A stretch of 64,000 nt of DNA from Gnetum montanum (taxonomy: Eukaryota; Streptophyta; Gnetopsida; Gnetales; Gnetaceae), in NCBI GenBank assembly GCA_015680685.1, contig MNCI01004353.1:225947-289946 (forward strand). The letters run 5' to 3'. The translations under genes were made by a program, and so were the position numbers. Under the pieces are notes generated by a model. That model was not told the DNA's origin and made no database searches. It saw nothing but the letters and a program-made list of their open reading frames with translations. Shown one piece after another: positions 11,403-23,312 of this stretch (position 1 is its first letter; each line of letters begins with the position of its first letter).

Positions 11403-12420
11403 CTAAACATATTTTTGAAGAAACTTGAAAACATCATTCATGTAATGCCCCAAGTAGATAGCATCAATTTGAAAGAAAACAATTAACAAATTACAATTAA
11501 TAATATAATTCATTTGAATACGAGCCAAAGATGGATGAAATAAAATAATATGTTCATCTTCTATGCTTTGTTTGCACAATCTACGAATATGTTCTTTTGG
11601 TAAATTAATCCAATGACCTATCTCAATAAGGAGATGATGAGAGCTCATTCTTGCTCTAGCAATTTGATTTCTTAAATGAATAGGCATAGTTGAGAATAGA
11701 TACTTTTGAATAGGCATAATTGAGAATAGATACTTTTGAGAATGTAACTAAAACTGTGTTTAACTAAACTTTAGCCAAGATGTTTTCGTTTATAGTTTTC
11801 TAGAAGAGCCTTTTGTTTAAACGAAGATCCTCTATTACAATATTCCATGGCTGAAGCCATAATTTTCTTAATGCAACCATCTAATTCCTTGTGTAGCATT
11901 TATTATTTCTTTAGCATAATTAGCTTTCTTCATGTAACTTAACTTTTGATTATAAGCAATAAATTGACAAAGGGCTTCAACTTCAAGAGAAAGCAAATAT
12001 GCTTCTAAAAGTAAGATATCATAAAAAGTCTGCATTTTCACTTAAAATTCACATACAAAAAACTATTTTTAAATATGCTCTTATATTTTCCAATTATGTG
12101 TGGAAAGAGAAGGTTCCATGCAACACATCCATATAATAATATAGGTTAAACAAGATTATGAAAAAGTTTTGTTTTCATCTCCCATGCCAAAATTTGTTTC
12201 TTGCTACAATTATTTCTTAGAGCAAATAGAGCTCTCATGCTACTTGAAACCCTTTGAGAAATAAAGGTATTCTAACTAATTACTGTATAATTCAACTCCT
12301 AAATATTTATAAGATTCATATGTAGTACCACAAATGAGAATTTTAATCTTATCAATATTAACATTCATACCAGAATGGTTGCAGCAGTCATGGAGAATTT
12401 GAAGTATAAAATTTAATCTT
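11403..12420 (-). pseudogene. LINE ORF2 3' end (after the RT core), remnant 1
   Basis: Read on the minus strand, 12420 to 11403 gives the late part of a non-LTR retrotransposon ORF: a YKYLGVEL block, a piece similar to GMRALFALRNNCRSKQ, then LLYGC-AWN, and near the end a 104-codon open stretch (11717-11403) with IEIGHWINLPKEHIRRLCKQ and SIEDEHIILF. These match the region after the palm/thumb of a plant LINE type known from many vascular plants. Stops and frameshifts occur throughout. It differs from the L1-like LINE at 13240-14572. Confidence 0.65.
11678..11737. repeat. 30-bp tandem duplication
   Basis: Two copies of a unit starting GAATAGGCATA lie head to tail with one mismatch inside the LINE reading frame, adding ten codons without a frameshift. 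Confidence 0.85.
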
Positions 12421-13239
12421 ATAGTTGATTTTGCAATCAATTTAGTTTTCACTTAGCTTTTGGGCACTATTTTGGAGAATAAAATTAGTTCCTAGGAAGA
12501 AATGCAAGGTCTTCATGCTTAGTTACAAACAAGCTTCAGAAGGAATCATTCTACTATAGAACATCTAATAAATTTGTGTTATTATGTAGAGAAAACAAAA
12601 AGACCTCTATTTCTACTTCAAATTTTTTGCTATTTTAAGTTGAAGCATAAATATTGAAGGTGATGTAAATGTTGTTAAGGTTAGAATGATTCTCCCTAGT
12701 AATAATAATTTTCCTCTTAATTTTTTAAAGTATCAATTATAATGTTGTACAACTAAGTATATGTCCTAAAATTAAAAGTTTTTTCTTTCCATATTATTTT
12801 TACTATTTTTTACTCAATGTTAAACATGTAAGCTACTTTGAATCTTTTTCTTATTTTTAATATTATTTTTGGGGTCTCACACACATGCCAGTATTATTAA
12901 TACCATGTTAATAATCAATATCAACTAATAATAATTGTTTTTGGAGGAAAAGTCTAGTCATTTATATAACAAGACAAGTAAATCCTCAAATCAACAATTA
13001 CAATAGCAATATCATCATGGAGGATAGAAGATTCTATAGTAAAATAGATGAATACCTAGACCAATAAAAAAGCCCTAAGCATTTCTACAGGGTATTGAAA
13101 CCAAAAATCAAAAAATAGTCATGTGCAACATCATAAAGTTCATTTAAAACAAAGGATATGCATATTTAGAAAAGCACACGAACACATAGTTTATAGATGT
13201 CACATTAGCTCATCTCACAAGGAGTCATGAGTATTAGAT
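12421..13239. other. AT-rich spacer between two LINE remnants
   Basis: No reading frame or element edge could be supported. The part above about 12950 may be the 3' UTR of the L1-like LINE that follows. Confidence 0.35.
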
Positions 13240-14572
13240 ATTGGCATCGTATATTTATGGATGTTTTCCCACAAGTGAAAGCTGGTAAGTACTTTCGAGA
13301 CAAATTTACAGGGAGAGTTTAGGCACTTTGCATAAAAAGTGCAAGCATTTTGCACAAGCCAAATCTCCTAGGTGACCTCCATCCATAATGAAATCTAATG
13401 CAAGTGGGTTTCAATGATGGATCCTTTTGTAATTATTGCCTAGCACTCTAGTCCATATGCATATGAATCGATGTACAACCTTTTTAAATAAACATTCCTT
13501 GATAAGGTGTGTCATAGTTTCAATCTCCTTATAGAAAATGATACTTTGGGAGACCATGGAAAAACCCCATCACTGGAGGTTTTCTTGAGTGAGCATTGCA
13601 TGATGAGCTAATAGCAAACTAAAAAACCTCATCTTTAGTCTACAATGCAACCTCTAAATAAGGCCACATTTCCTTTGGCAAAGAATTGCCTATAAAGACA
13701 TGAGATCCACTGTTTATGATTTCTCAAAGTGAAATGTAACGTATCTTCATGGGTTGAATTAAGGAGGCTATGTCTTTTAAGAATGTAAGGAGGCTATGTC
13801 TTTTAAGAATGTAAGAATTTTGGTGAGTTGGCCATGTTTATTATCATCGTGAAAGACTAATGGAATTCTCCACTACCCCCTACTAAACTAATCCTTACAT
13901 GTATCCTAGGACCTTGGCACAGTGAGGTGACTACTTCAAGAAAAACTTCTCCAATCATTTTTTGATGATCTCTTCCTACCAAAAGACCTTTCATTAAAAT
14001 GTCTACTTTCCAAATTTCCACCGCCTAAGTAATTGAAGGAAAGTCCATCCTCTCCTAATGGTTTTCCATATCTCCTAGTCTCTAGTAGGGAAAAACCATA
14101 GATTAGGATAACACATTCAAAAATAATTAACCTAAGACTTATCCACCCATGACCAAATCTTCCAAGCTAGCTTAGTTCCTAGAATGTAAGCTTGCCTCTT
14201 GAAACCCCAAAGCACACAACCACTTACATGAACTAGGATATCCACCTTATCATAAGTAATCAAATGAAATTGGTGACGCTTCTCCCCATCAGACCAAAGG
14301 AAATTCCTTACAATCTAATTAACTTGCAATAGGCTAGGGAATTGAAAAATAATGCACTATAATGGTAATGCTTAAGAGAATAGATTTAGCTAGAGTCAGC
14401 TTACTTGCAGAAGATAGGGACATACCTCTCCAAGAGATCACTTTCTTTTGCATCTTTCCCAACATTTCTCCCAATTGTTAGTTGATTTCCATTCATAGAA
14501 TAGAAGTTGCCCAAAAATGTAGTTGGGAGTAACCAAAAATGCACCTAAAAATATGTCTAATAAGTTCAAACT
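13240..14572 (-). pseudogene. L1-like LINE, downstream half (continues at 29605-30345)
   Basis: On the minus strand this encodes the region after the RT core: SWRGMSLSSASKLTLAKSIL, then the IRNFLWSDGEK-H region, GVLWGFKRQAYILGTKLAWK-like sequence and a weak zf-RVT tail. Frameshifts and stops are frequent. At 14572 the LINE is cut by the LTR of the 14573-29599 insertion. At 29605 it resumes, and the protein reads across the join without a gap (FPYGVFNGKV then SLNLLDIFLGAF), which is strong evidence that both halves are one element. Confidence 0.7.
13761..13812. repeat. 26-bp tandem duplication
   Basis: Two identical copies of AAGGAGGCTATGTCTTTTAA plus GAATGT lie in tandem inside the LINE remnant. 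The unit is not a multiple of three, so it shifts the frame. Confidence 0.9.
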
Positions 14573-15469
14573 TGAGGATCGAGAACTTAGAAGGGATGGG
14601 GGGTGTGCGGAGGAGGGGGTTGAATATGTTACCTAATTAAAATTGCTGTAGCCACCAAAATCAAATACAATTTTTATGTGGTTCCCTAACTTAGATATGT
14701 TCATACTCAAAGGATAGAATTCGTGCATACCTCCGTACTTTATTGCTTCAAAAATGTGGTTTGAATGGCACCACAACCTTTACAAGATTTGAACTTCACT
14801 CCAAAGTGTTTCATTGTTGTGAAACCACTCAACCTCACAAGATCCCAACAAGCTCAAAATGTGGTTTAAATGATCCCACAACCTTCACAAATGTAAGCTT
14901 TGCACCAAATTGTTTTTTCATTGCAAAACCACTCAACCCCGCAAGGTCTCAACAAGCTCAATGAAGATGCCTTCTAGTAAGAAGCACATCAACTCCATAG
15001 GGCTACTAAGAAAGAAAGAAAAAGATCAAGGAGAAAGTGTAACTTGATTTACAGAGTCCTTGCAATGAGGCCCTATACAACCAATACATACAATGAAGGA
15101 TAAATACAAAATCTCTTTGAGTAGACTTGGATAGTAGAGGGTATTGCTGGAATAGGGATATAAAGGCTTAAGTCAATGTGTCCAAATCACATGAGTCCAC
15201 AAGAAAGAAAAACCAATAACACCATGCGGTATTCACCATATGATATAGCCAAGAGGACAAATCAATAACCTAATGCTCAAATTTTTCACATTATATATAT
15301 ATATATATATATATGTTAACAACATATCACAAATTGCCCAAACTATCCAAATAACCAAAAAATACCATCATCACAAATCGCCGAAAGAAATCATAACTTG
15401 TTCATAATATAATATGTTATCACATAAAGACATAGCTACACACAAGGATGTCCATACACCAACACAACA
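14573..15469 (-). repeat. 3' LTR of the copia-like element
   Basis: The left part (14573-15125) clearly matches 28633-29060, including the blocks around 'gtggttccctaacttag' and 'agaattcgtgcatacctcc'. From about 15125 the two LTRs stop matching: this one has a (TA)n run (15292-15314) and lacks the AGATGTCT motifs of the other. The end ACACAACA abuts the PPT. Confidence 0.65.
15292..15314. repeat. (TA)n microsatellite
   Basis: An uninterrupted TA run of about 11 units lies inside the U3 of the left copia LTR. Confidence 0.9.
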
Positions 15470-15493
15470 ATTGCATAAATTCTCCTCCTTTTT
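15470..15493 (-). other. Polypurine tract of the copia-like element
   Basis: On the minus strand AAAAAGGAGGAGAATTTATG precedes the 3' LTR, the expected plus-strand primer site. It overlaps the end of the accessory frame, which reads on through it. Confidence 0.6.
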
Positions 15494-17163
15494 GAACATC
15501 ACCCAAAAGTAGGGAGCCATCAAGAATGTCTATCCACTAACCTTGGCATCATCATTAGAGGTAGTTGCTGCATGAGAGGGCCTATATGTCTACTTATCAT
15601 CATCATCACTACTAGTGTTGGAGATATGTTGCTCATCATCATCATCTAAATATGGAACTATGACAAGAGCTCTATGGGTACATAACCTTACCCAAAATTA
15701 AGATGATGCAGGTGGATGAGATAGTGCATGTTGAGAAGATGAGGAAGCACCCTTCCTCTAGTATGTAATTGAATTAGCTAGTCTCCAATGAGATGTGGTC
15801 TCAAAGATGTTCTCCATCCCTTGTTTCTCAAAGGTTCGAGGAGCATCCTCATGAATATGAGAGCTAGGTTTAGGCTACGCAAGATTAGGAAACTCCCCTT
15901 GGATATGTGCTAGCAATGCATTAAGATCCTTAGAATCAAAGGCATTTTCCAAGCCATATGTCTAGGATGGCCTAGTAGCTATAAAGTGCTTGGCTAGTGT
16001 AGGATAGTCCTCCTTACTATTTAACATGAGAGGGATAATAATCTCCTTGAACTGTTACTCATCTGGAGGAAGAGGTACTCCAGTTGCATCCATTCTCTTA
16101 TGAAGGTAAGAGAGGTTTCATCCAATCATCCCAAGAGTCCTAGCAAAAGGTTTTAGCATCTTCTTGACAGTTGATTTTACTTGGCCATTAACAAATTTGG
16201 ACCTTCTTAGTTGAGAAGAGGCCCTAGGAGGTGATGAAGCTTTCTTTATTACTTTCTGAGGTCTAGAGATTGGTTTTGCAAGTTTTGTATGAGTGGTACT
16301 CCTCTTCTCTAAATATTCACCAAGAATCCTTTTACCTTTTAGTAGAGGCATATCAAGAATAGGAACTCTACTCTAATGAATCAATAGATTGATAAGAAGA
16401 GGATGCCTATAAACTCTCTTTCTAGTGAAAAGCCCCAACATGTCTCTGCAAAGGATATGTCCCAAGTTTAATGGTTCACTAATATGAAGACAATATAAGA
16501 TAAAAGCTTGGTACAGTAGTAAATAACTATAACTTCGCCCTTTAACAATGATATTATACAACATAATAACAAAGAGTGTAGATGCATCCGGGGCCATCTA
16601 ACTTCTAATTGCCACTTAATGATACTGACTAACCAAACAAAGCATCATAGAACTCATCATGGGAAATAAGGATTATACCATTTGAAAAAATATTAGACAT
16701 AGAATGTACAATGATCCTAAGAACCTTTAAAATAGGAATGCCAAGAATGGCATTGACTACTTGAAGAGTTACCTCAATCAAAATGCCCCTAGTAGTAGAA
16801 GTAAAAGCCCCAAAAGTAGTATTAGTAATGGCAATATTACTATAAAATTCCCTAATAAAGATCTCAAGAATACAAAAATTAATTGAAATGAAAGAGATCC
16901 AATTTATAGCTTGAAAAAGATGCCATCAATTCCTTTTTGTGACACTATCTTTTAGACACAACTGAGATAGAACATGTGACCTCAAATTGATGTTGTGCTT
17001 TACTTGAATGAAATTGAGGTAGATACATGTTTGTTGTGCTTGAGGATGCTCCCTTGGACCTTTTTCTCTTACATGGTGAAGCTCTAGACATCCCAATCTT
17101 CTTGTGGGTCATGGATTTGCAAGGAAATGAACTAATTTGTGCTATAGTCGAAGCCCTGGTCAA
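15494..17163 (-). pseudogene. Accessory ORF of the copia-like element (plant transposon protein type)
   Basis: About 545 codons on the minus strand. It starts at 17163 with a basic N terminus (PCKRKRSKGASSS). One frameshift near 16905 moves to a frame kept to about 15500, interrupted only by scattered stops. The body has WISFISINFC, then REFYSNI, TRGILIEV and AILGIP, followed by MLYNIIVKGRS and ILYCLHISEPLNLGHIL. This order (FY-N-, R-G---V, I---LGIP, then YNII and N-GHI) is that of the domain annotated in plants as 'putative plant transposon protein'. The C terminus is acidic (LDDDDEQ, SSDDDDK). Its role is unknown. It is not gag, protease, RT or integrase. A TATA box lies about 60 bp upstream of its ATG, with U3-like motifs behind it. 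The family call is from memory. Confidence 0.55.
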
Positions 17164-17221
17164 TTGTTCTTGAACATCTAAGCTTGGACGATGAAAAATG
17201 AGAAAAATGAGAAGTGTTTAC

Positions 17222-17405
17222 TTTATATAATCATAGTTTTCAAGGGTTTTCCCCATAAAGTTAAACATCTAATTAAAATAGTATATGTCTATTTTGCATT
17301 TAATATAACTCAGAGAGACATCTATTTATAGATGTAAACGTCTATGAGTAGATGTCTATCTATTAGATGTGGACATCTACAAGTGGAAATCTAAATTGAT
17401 AGTGA
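17222..17405 (-). promoter_or_regulatory. Internal U3-like motif cluster and TATA box before the accessory ORF
   Basis: On the minus strand the TATA box TTATATAAAG (17222-17230) stands about 60 bp before the ATG at 17163. Upstream of it lie AGACATCT/AGATGTCT motifs, exact at 17316-17323 and 17350-17357, with near copies at about 17285, 17330, 17374 and 17381. The same palindromic pair is repeated in the U3 of this element's own right-hand LTR (29179-29313). A promoter function is inferred. Confidence 0.5.
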
Positions 17406-17559
17406 AATGTTTGAAGTATGGGAAGTTTTAGGGATAGTTGCCCTGGATTATAGTTCTAAAAAAGTTTTAAATAAGTCAAGAAAATGAAAACTTACCTCTA
17501 CTTACCTTGCTTGCTAATGAGAGATCATGAAGTCTATGAAGATTGAGAATGAGGTTTCC

Positions 17560-18823
17560 TTTTGGAGTTCGTCCAATGCTCATACAAATTTCTTTTATTT
17601 CCAATGTCTAACTTCCCTTTATGAAATTGTTAGTGAGAGTTCTTTCACCTTCTTCTTTTTTCTTAATTCTCCACACCTTTTTACTTTCCTTACCCTTTTG
17701 ATTTATCTTCCACTCCCTTTTCTCCTACAAGATTTTCGTTCTGGATAACTTTAGGTAAGACCATGGAGTCTTATGATATGACCAAGTATTCATGTGATGA
17801 TATTTTAAATTGAAATTCCATTACTTATGCCCAATTTTACCACAATAATAGCATCTAATCTTTCTACTTTGGTTAAAATAGTTAAACCTTGAAGTTACCT
17901 TTTGTTTGGATGAAGTGTTTGTTGATACATCTAACCTTGGTACAGCCTTTTGTTTGGATGTTGATACTTATTCTTGTTGAAAACATCCCAACCTACTTTT
18001 ATCATGTGGATTTCTTCCTTGTCCTAGAACTATGTGAAGGGATTCCATTCCTTTGATAACTCTCTCATTCAAAAGTCTTGTATTAGCAAGTTCATTTTCA
18101 ATCTGCTCATAAGATAAGGTTAGTTTTTTATTTTCAATCCTTAGGTTCAAGTTTTCTTGTGAGAGATCTAAATATTTTATGTTGAGTAGAGATAATTCTT
18201 AATCCTTATCTTTTAGAGCCTTCTTTACCTTAATATAAAGACATTGAAAGGACAAAAGTTGATTACATAATAGGTCATATCTTTCTTCATCAATCTCTAT
18301 TATTTGATCATCATCTTTAGTTGTTCTATCATCATCTTTTGTAAGATCCATGCAAATGAGATGTGAATCTTACAAGGTTTCTACTTTTTCTTCACTTTTT
18401 TCTTCATCCCATCTAGGGAAGAAGTTGTTCTTTTTGGACTCAACTTCAAATTGATCTCCATTTTGGATCCTGCTAGCATTAAAACATATAGAGGTTACAT
18501 GGCCTCTTTCACCACATACCCAACATTCTAGAAAATTCATCAAAATTTCAATTTTTAAAATTCTTATCCTTTTCTCTACCTTTTGTGCTAAATTGATTAG
18601 GCCCTGGTTGATTGAATCATCTTCCTTTTTTAGTAAGAAGTCTTTAAACTCTCCTTGATAAAAGGGCTAGTTCATCTTCATTGTTTGGTTCTTCTTCAAT
18701 CATCTCCTTCTTCTTTGATGCATATTTGAGCATGACGAGCTTCTCCTTTATTACTCCTTCACTTATGAAATTTAACTAATAATCAATAAGAGCACTTTAA
18801 AGCTCTTCAAATTTTAGCATTGA
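17560..18823 (-). pseudogene. Copia-like gag, C-terminal part
   Basis: Continues the gag begun at 28579, across the nested gypsy element. It shows a canonical knuckle CWVCGERGHVTSIC (CX2CX4HX4C, 18490-18535), a second, decayed knuckle CYYCGKIGHK (about 17815-17860), and between them a coiled-coil stretch open over 18150-17968 (RIENKKLTLSYEQIENELAN) ending near DKSRLGC, as in plant copia gags of the UBN2 kind. Several stop codons make it non-functional. Confidence 0.6.
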
Positions 18824-19687
18824 TGATGAGTGGCAAGGTACCCCTACACTCAACCATACGAATATGAGTGTGTACACACAATCCGGTCGAACTTTGTAGA
18901 CAAACTAGTTGTGGTATCTAGATAGTTACACGTTGATCGTAGTTCACTGTCTTCTGACTTGGACTAGTATTTGTTTTGTCACGTATGGTTTAGTCCAGTG
19001 TGAGGTGAATGATGGGATCCTAAACTAATGCTACTCCTAGAGACAATGGGGAACAATCTTAATTAAGCCAATGGACAATGGGAAATGGAATCTATGCTAA
19101 CCCTAAGTGTGATGAGCATCTGTCTTTAATCATCTGTATGCATCTTGGACCTCATGTACTACTTATGGGATTACCAAGCACACATTACTTGAGCACTCCT
19201 AGATACGCTACTGGGTTATTAAGTAGTTACACTTAAATGTTTGTGATTAAGTCGTACTCATTCTGCATTAATCAATAGGAAGTGTAAATGACAATAAAGG
19301 AAATATGAACTAAAAAAACAACAATAAATAATTAACAATTAAAGTAATTAAAAGTTAAGTGAATGCTGCAATGATGGAGAAATATCAATCTTTATCGCCG
19401 ATCGTGTGCGTGTCCAAGTACGTCACACTCAAACCAAGGTTCTGTACAATTACAATCATCACACTGTGGGCATGCACTGGGGAAAGAACTGAAACTAATT
19501 GAAAATTGACAAAAAGACTCTACCTTAAGACTTACCAACTCCCCCTTTCCTGTGCACCCGAATGTTGTATTTATAGTCCTACACAAGAATCATGATATCG
19601 TGTATTCGATATCATTATCCAAGCTACGATATCGCATACTCGATATCGAGGATCCAATATTGTGGCCTGGCAAACCATGATTCATCA
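18824..19687 (-). repeat. 3' LTR of the gypsy element 18824-28012
   Basis: Nearly colinear with 27148-28012. The U3 holds five GATATC/GATATT motifs (about 19590-19665, window coordinates), then on the minus strand the TATA box CTATAAATAC (19571-19580). Confidence 0.85.
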
Positions 19688-19699
19688 TACCCCCATGAC
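19688..19699 (-). other. Polypurine tract
   Basis: On the minus strand GTCATGGGGGTA lies directly before the LTR start TGATGAATC. About 25 bp earlier comes TTGAGGACGAGT, a phrase shared with 52483-52496 and 56400-56415 in the relatives. Confidence 0.75.
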
Positions 19700-19877
19700 T
19701 GAATAACAACTCGTCCTCAAGTTAAACAAAATGAGAATGAGTTCAATTGATTACATAGTGGATAGGTATGGAATTATTAACTAACTAGGAATTACTCATG
19801 CCATAGTAGGTGATTGAACAAAATAAAAAAAATTGGGACACATACACAGAATTACAAAAGGCAAAATTTGTTAGAAT

Positions 19878-22679
19878 TCACGCAGTTCCTGGCAGTGGTG
19901 GCTCCTCTATGGGTCTCTTTTCCTTATCTTGTGCTCCAAGCTTTGGAAATGGATGTCTTTGAAGTATTGCTTGAAGCTTTTCTTCTTCGGTCCAAGGATC
20001 CTATGTCTTCCATGATGATGCTCCAATGTTTGATGGAGTCAGCATCTCCCATGGGCATGGTACTTGCAGGAACATCTGATTGGCCTTAACATACCAAGCC
20101 ACAAACAATCATTTTTCCTTTTCATAGGCTCTGGCTTTGTTCTTGCATTCTTGGTAGTTCGTGAGCCATCGATCTGAATTCACCATGACATCCTTCTATC
20201 ATTGGTAGTTGGTCTTGACCACCTTTAATTCAAAATTTGCTACTTCTAATCTCTACAATGTCTTCTTGTGTTAAGCAAATTCTATTTTACATTTAGCGTA
20301 GGTGGTTGCTACCTGCTTCCCCAATTTTGTTCTTAGGCATCCTGCTATCAACATGGCTAAGTTGGCATACTGAAGGTTTGCCAACTCCATGTACTCTGTG
20401 AGATCTTGTATCTGTAGGTCCCAACTTTTCAATTCTACTTGGTGGACAAAGGCATAAGTATCCAAGATGGCTTGCCAATCAGTGTTCTGAGTACTAAGAG
20501 TGTTAATATGGGCTTTGGCCATATGGATTTCTTTTTCAATAACCTATTTGTAAATCCCCACCTAATCTCTAAAATGGTCCTTGAGCTTCTCATGTCACTT
20601 GGCTTCATTCTACCACTCGCTTGTTTCAATCATCGTCTTCTGGCGGATCGTGCGTACCTCCTCCATTGAGAGGGTTCTATTCTCTCTGGCCAAGCAATTC
20701 ATATCCTGGTTGACCCTTATTAATTATTCTCACAATTGCTGAAAATTTTCCTCGAGAACATTTTTTTATTTTTCTACTGTGGTCAACTGAAGATTTTTGG
20801 TGGCGAGGTGTTTATTTTCTTCTTGTGAAGCCTTGAGTGCTTTGGCATGTGCATACATTTGAGCTTGTGCCTTGGAAGCATCCCAATCAGCCTTCTCTTT
20901 TTCCTCCATCACTTTTTTATTCTCTTCCAACAATTTAGTTAGCTGCATTGTCAGAAAGGATTCTAGCTGGTCTGTAGGGTTGAATTGGAATGGATCCCGC
21001 TGTGCAACTTGCAGGGTGACAAGCTTTTCTTGGAGTCTTTTTAACTCCTCCTCTACATGTTCAGCCTTGACCTCTACCATGACCAAATTTCCTTTTGTAG
21101 GGATGAGGTATGATTGAGTTGCTATGGTATCTTGAGGGATGTCAAACAAGGATGTCAACACTTATCCTGTATCTAGCAACCAATCTAGAACATCCTCATG
21201 ATTTGTAGGAGTCATTAAGGGACCGGCCAAGCTTTGAGCATCATGTGCTCCCGTAAAATCCATCGATGGCACAACAGGGACATTAAATGATTCTTTGATG
21301 TGGTCTATGACCACTTCTACTACTCCTGCTACATCTTGGTGCTGCATCACGACTACTGTGGCATCTTTACCAGTTTCTAATTGCACCTGAAAATATGTAG
21401 CATTTCTAGAGATATGTTTTGACCAGTGTGATTTCCCTCCTCCTATTTGGATGGCCAACTTGCCTCATGCACGATCAATTGAGACTATGGGTCGTACGAC
21501 ATCATCAATGACCCTAAAGAGATTTGCTTCATCATGGCTTCCCCAATTGACTGATTCAACGATGGCCTTGAGATGGCTCATCGATGGTCGATAGTCCTAC
21601 GGTAGCAGTGGTAGTTGGTCTTGCTAGCCTGTAGGTTGTGTGCTAGGCCTTGCTTCCTATTGTTGACTGGGCCTTGTGTCCAGAAGTTAGCTAGGCCCTA
21701 TAGTTTGAGGTGTAGTGGGCCCAGTCTTCTGTTCTTGCTCAAGCTCCAATGTATCACCAGTGTTTTTCCTTAGGGCTAGTGGCTTTAGTAGCTTAGAAAA
21801 TGAGGCATTTTGAGCTTTTCTGGGGATGTCATTAGTGTACCCCAGAATTCCATCATGTCAGCATAGGTTCCTGATTAAGCAAGGAAAAGGTAATGCAAAC
21901 TTCTCTGTCTTACATTTTTCAAGCTACCTTAAAATTTCTGTGAGATATAGATGGGGTAGGTTGGCATCAACCTTGCCCATCAAGATGGCACTTCCTCTAG
22001 TTGCATAGGTGGAAATTTTGTTCAATCCTTTTGTTGGGAAAATGTGATATGTGCCAATTTTGAAGTAGATCCTCTCTTCAAGTGTGAGCTCTCCATATGC
22101 TTTATCCTCCTTACCATACATCCTTTTTAACCACATCTTCCACACATCTGCATCAGAGTGAGTGGACAGGTGAGAAACCTTGGGCCCTATATTTGGAAGA
22201 TTCAACACTTCCGAAATGGCCTTGGTAGAGAAATCGACAGAAATACCACCAATATCAATGGTGGTGCCTTCTTCCTTGTTGTGCCAAAATTGGTACGTCT
22301 CCCCTAGGTACCAATCACTACTCTCAGAGAGAACAGGCCACAATGGAGACCCTTTAAGTTGGTCTCTAACTACCTCAAGGGAAAATTCAATGAAAGGTCC
22401 AAAATTGAGTTCCACAATCATAGTTGCTGATGTGGACTTTTCACAAATTTCCTGAACACATTCCAAAGATAACGTGAGATGTTGTCCTTATTCAGGTGCC
22501 CTACCATCTCCACCTTTGGCCTGCCTCAATTGTGCAGTAATAAGAGGTTCCTTATGAATGCTGAATGATTGTGCCTCTTGCTTTACATGTTCTTTGGAAG
22601 GCACTTGGCCTTTGCCTCTCCTTAGCCGTTTGGATGCACCTTGAGAGGGTCCTCTTTGTTGTCCTTGTTTAGGGGCCAT
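19878..22679 (-). pseudogene. Accessory ORF, 934 codons in one frame, stops only
   Basis: The frame runs from ATG at 22679 to TGA at 19880-19878 with no frameshift in 2802 nt. About twenty in-frame stops interrupt it; many stand where CAA, CAG, CGA or TGG would be one C-to-T or G-to-A change away. N terminus is basic (SKRLRRGKGQ). At about residues 75-250: FIEFSLEVV, WPVLSESSDWYLGE, IDIGGISVDFSTKAISEVLN, LPNIGP, then LTLEERIYFKIGTYHIFPTKG. This has the form of the plant transposon-protein domain also seen at 15494-17163. Next, a Pro/Gln-rich linker. From about residue 500 a long coiled coil (EEELKRLQEKLVTLQ, LLEENKKVMEEKEKAD). C terminus PWTEEEKLQAILQRHPFPKL. It is no known pol domain. Function unknown. 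It ends about 180 bp before the PPT. Confidence 0.65.
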
Positions 22680-23204
22680 TTGATATCACACAAGACAGAT
22701 TATCAATAATGCTATTTAAAAAATTAGATTAATACCTTACTTCTTACCCTTAATAGATTCATTTCTTACTTAGTGTGATTCAGAGTTAGATATTTTTACA
22801 AAAATTCCCCTAAAAATTTTGATATTTGGCCCAATTTTGATTAGGTGACCAAAAAAAAATAATTTTCATGGTCTAGGTGAAAAAATAAAATTAATTTGGC
22901 AAAAGTTTTCAGCATTTTTAAGGTCACTTACCCTTGATAATATCCTTCAAGCAATAATGAATTTCAAAAAAACTACGTGCAACTTGAAACGTACCCTTCC
23001 ACCACGACTAAGTTCAACACTCCAGGTTTAAGCAAGTTCAATCGGAACGAGAATTGGAGTGTTAGTGAGCAAGTTTTTGATGCTTAAATGATAGGTGCGC
23101 AAGCTAGAAAATTCATGGAAGAAAATTTCAACAACTCCCCTTGCATGAACAGTGAAAAATGACGTTGACATGCACGTTNNNNNNNNNNNNNNNNNNNNTA
23201 TATA
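22680..23204 (-). other. Presumed leader of the accessory ORF, with a 20-N gap
   Basis: About 525 bp between the internal TATA box and the ATG. It contains GGGTAAGT on the minus strand (about 22926-22933), a possible splice donor, and a T-rich tract before the ATG, so an intron in the leader is possible. 23179-23198 is a run of exactly 20 N, an assembly gap whose true length is unknown. Confidence 0.35.
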
Positions 23205-23312
23205 TAGTTTTTATAGACACGATATTGCATACCTGCTAGTGCGGACCCAATCACATCAAACCCGATATTGTGTCCCTTTGAAAATAGGGTACTTGGCAAA
23301 TTTGATGAATTT
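23205..23312 (-). promoter_or_regulatory. Internal partial LTR (U3 and TATA box) before the accessory ORF
   Basis: On the minus strand this reads ATTCATCAAATTTGCCAAG, then CACAATATCGGG, CAATATCGTG and CTATAAAAAC. The element's LTR begins TGATGAATCATGGTTTGCCA, then CACAATATTGG, more GATATC motifs and CTATAAATAC. Order and content match, so this looks like a diverged copy of the first hundred or so bases of the LTR. Promoter use is inferred. Confidence 0.5.

Noticed and set aside
18824-19687. Repeated GATATC motifs as a CRISPR-like array
   Set aside because: Motif and spacing are too short and irregular, and they sit in LTR promoters of a plant.
23179-23198. Run of N as a biological feature
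   Set aside because: Exactly 20 N is an assembly gap.
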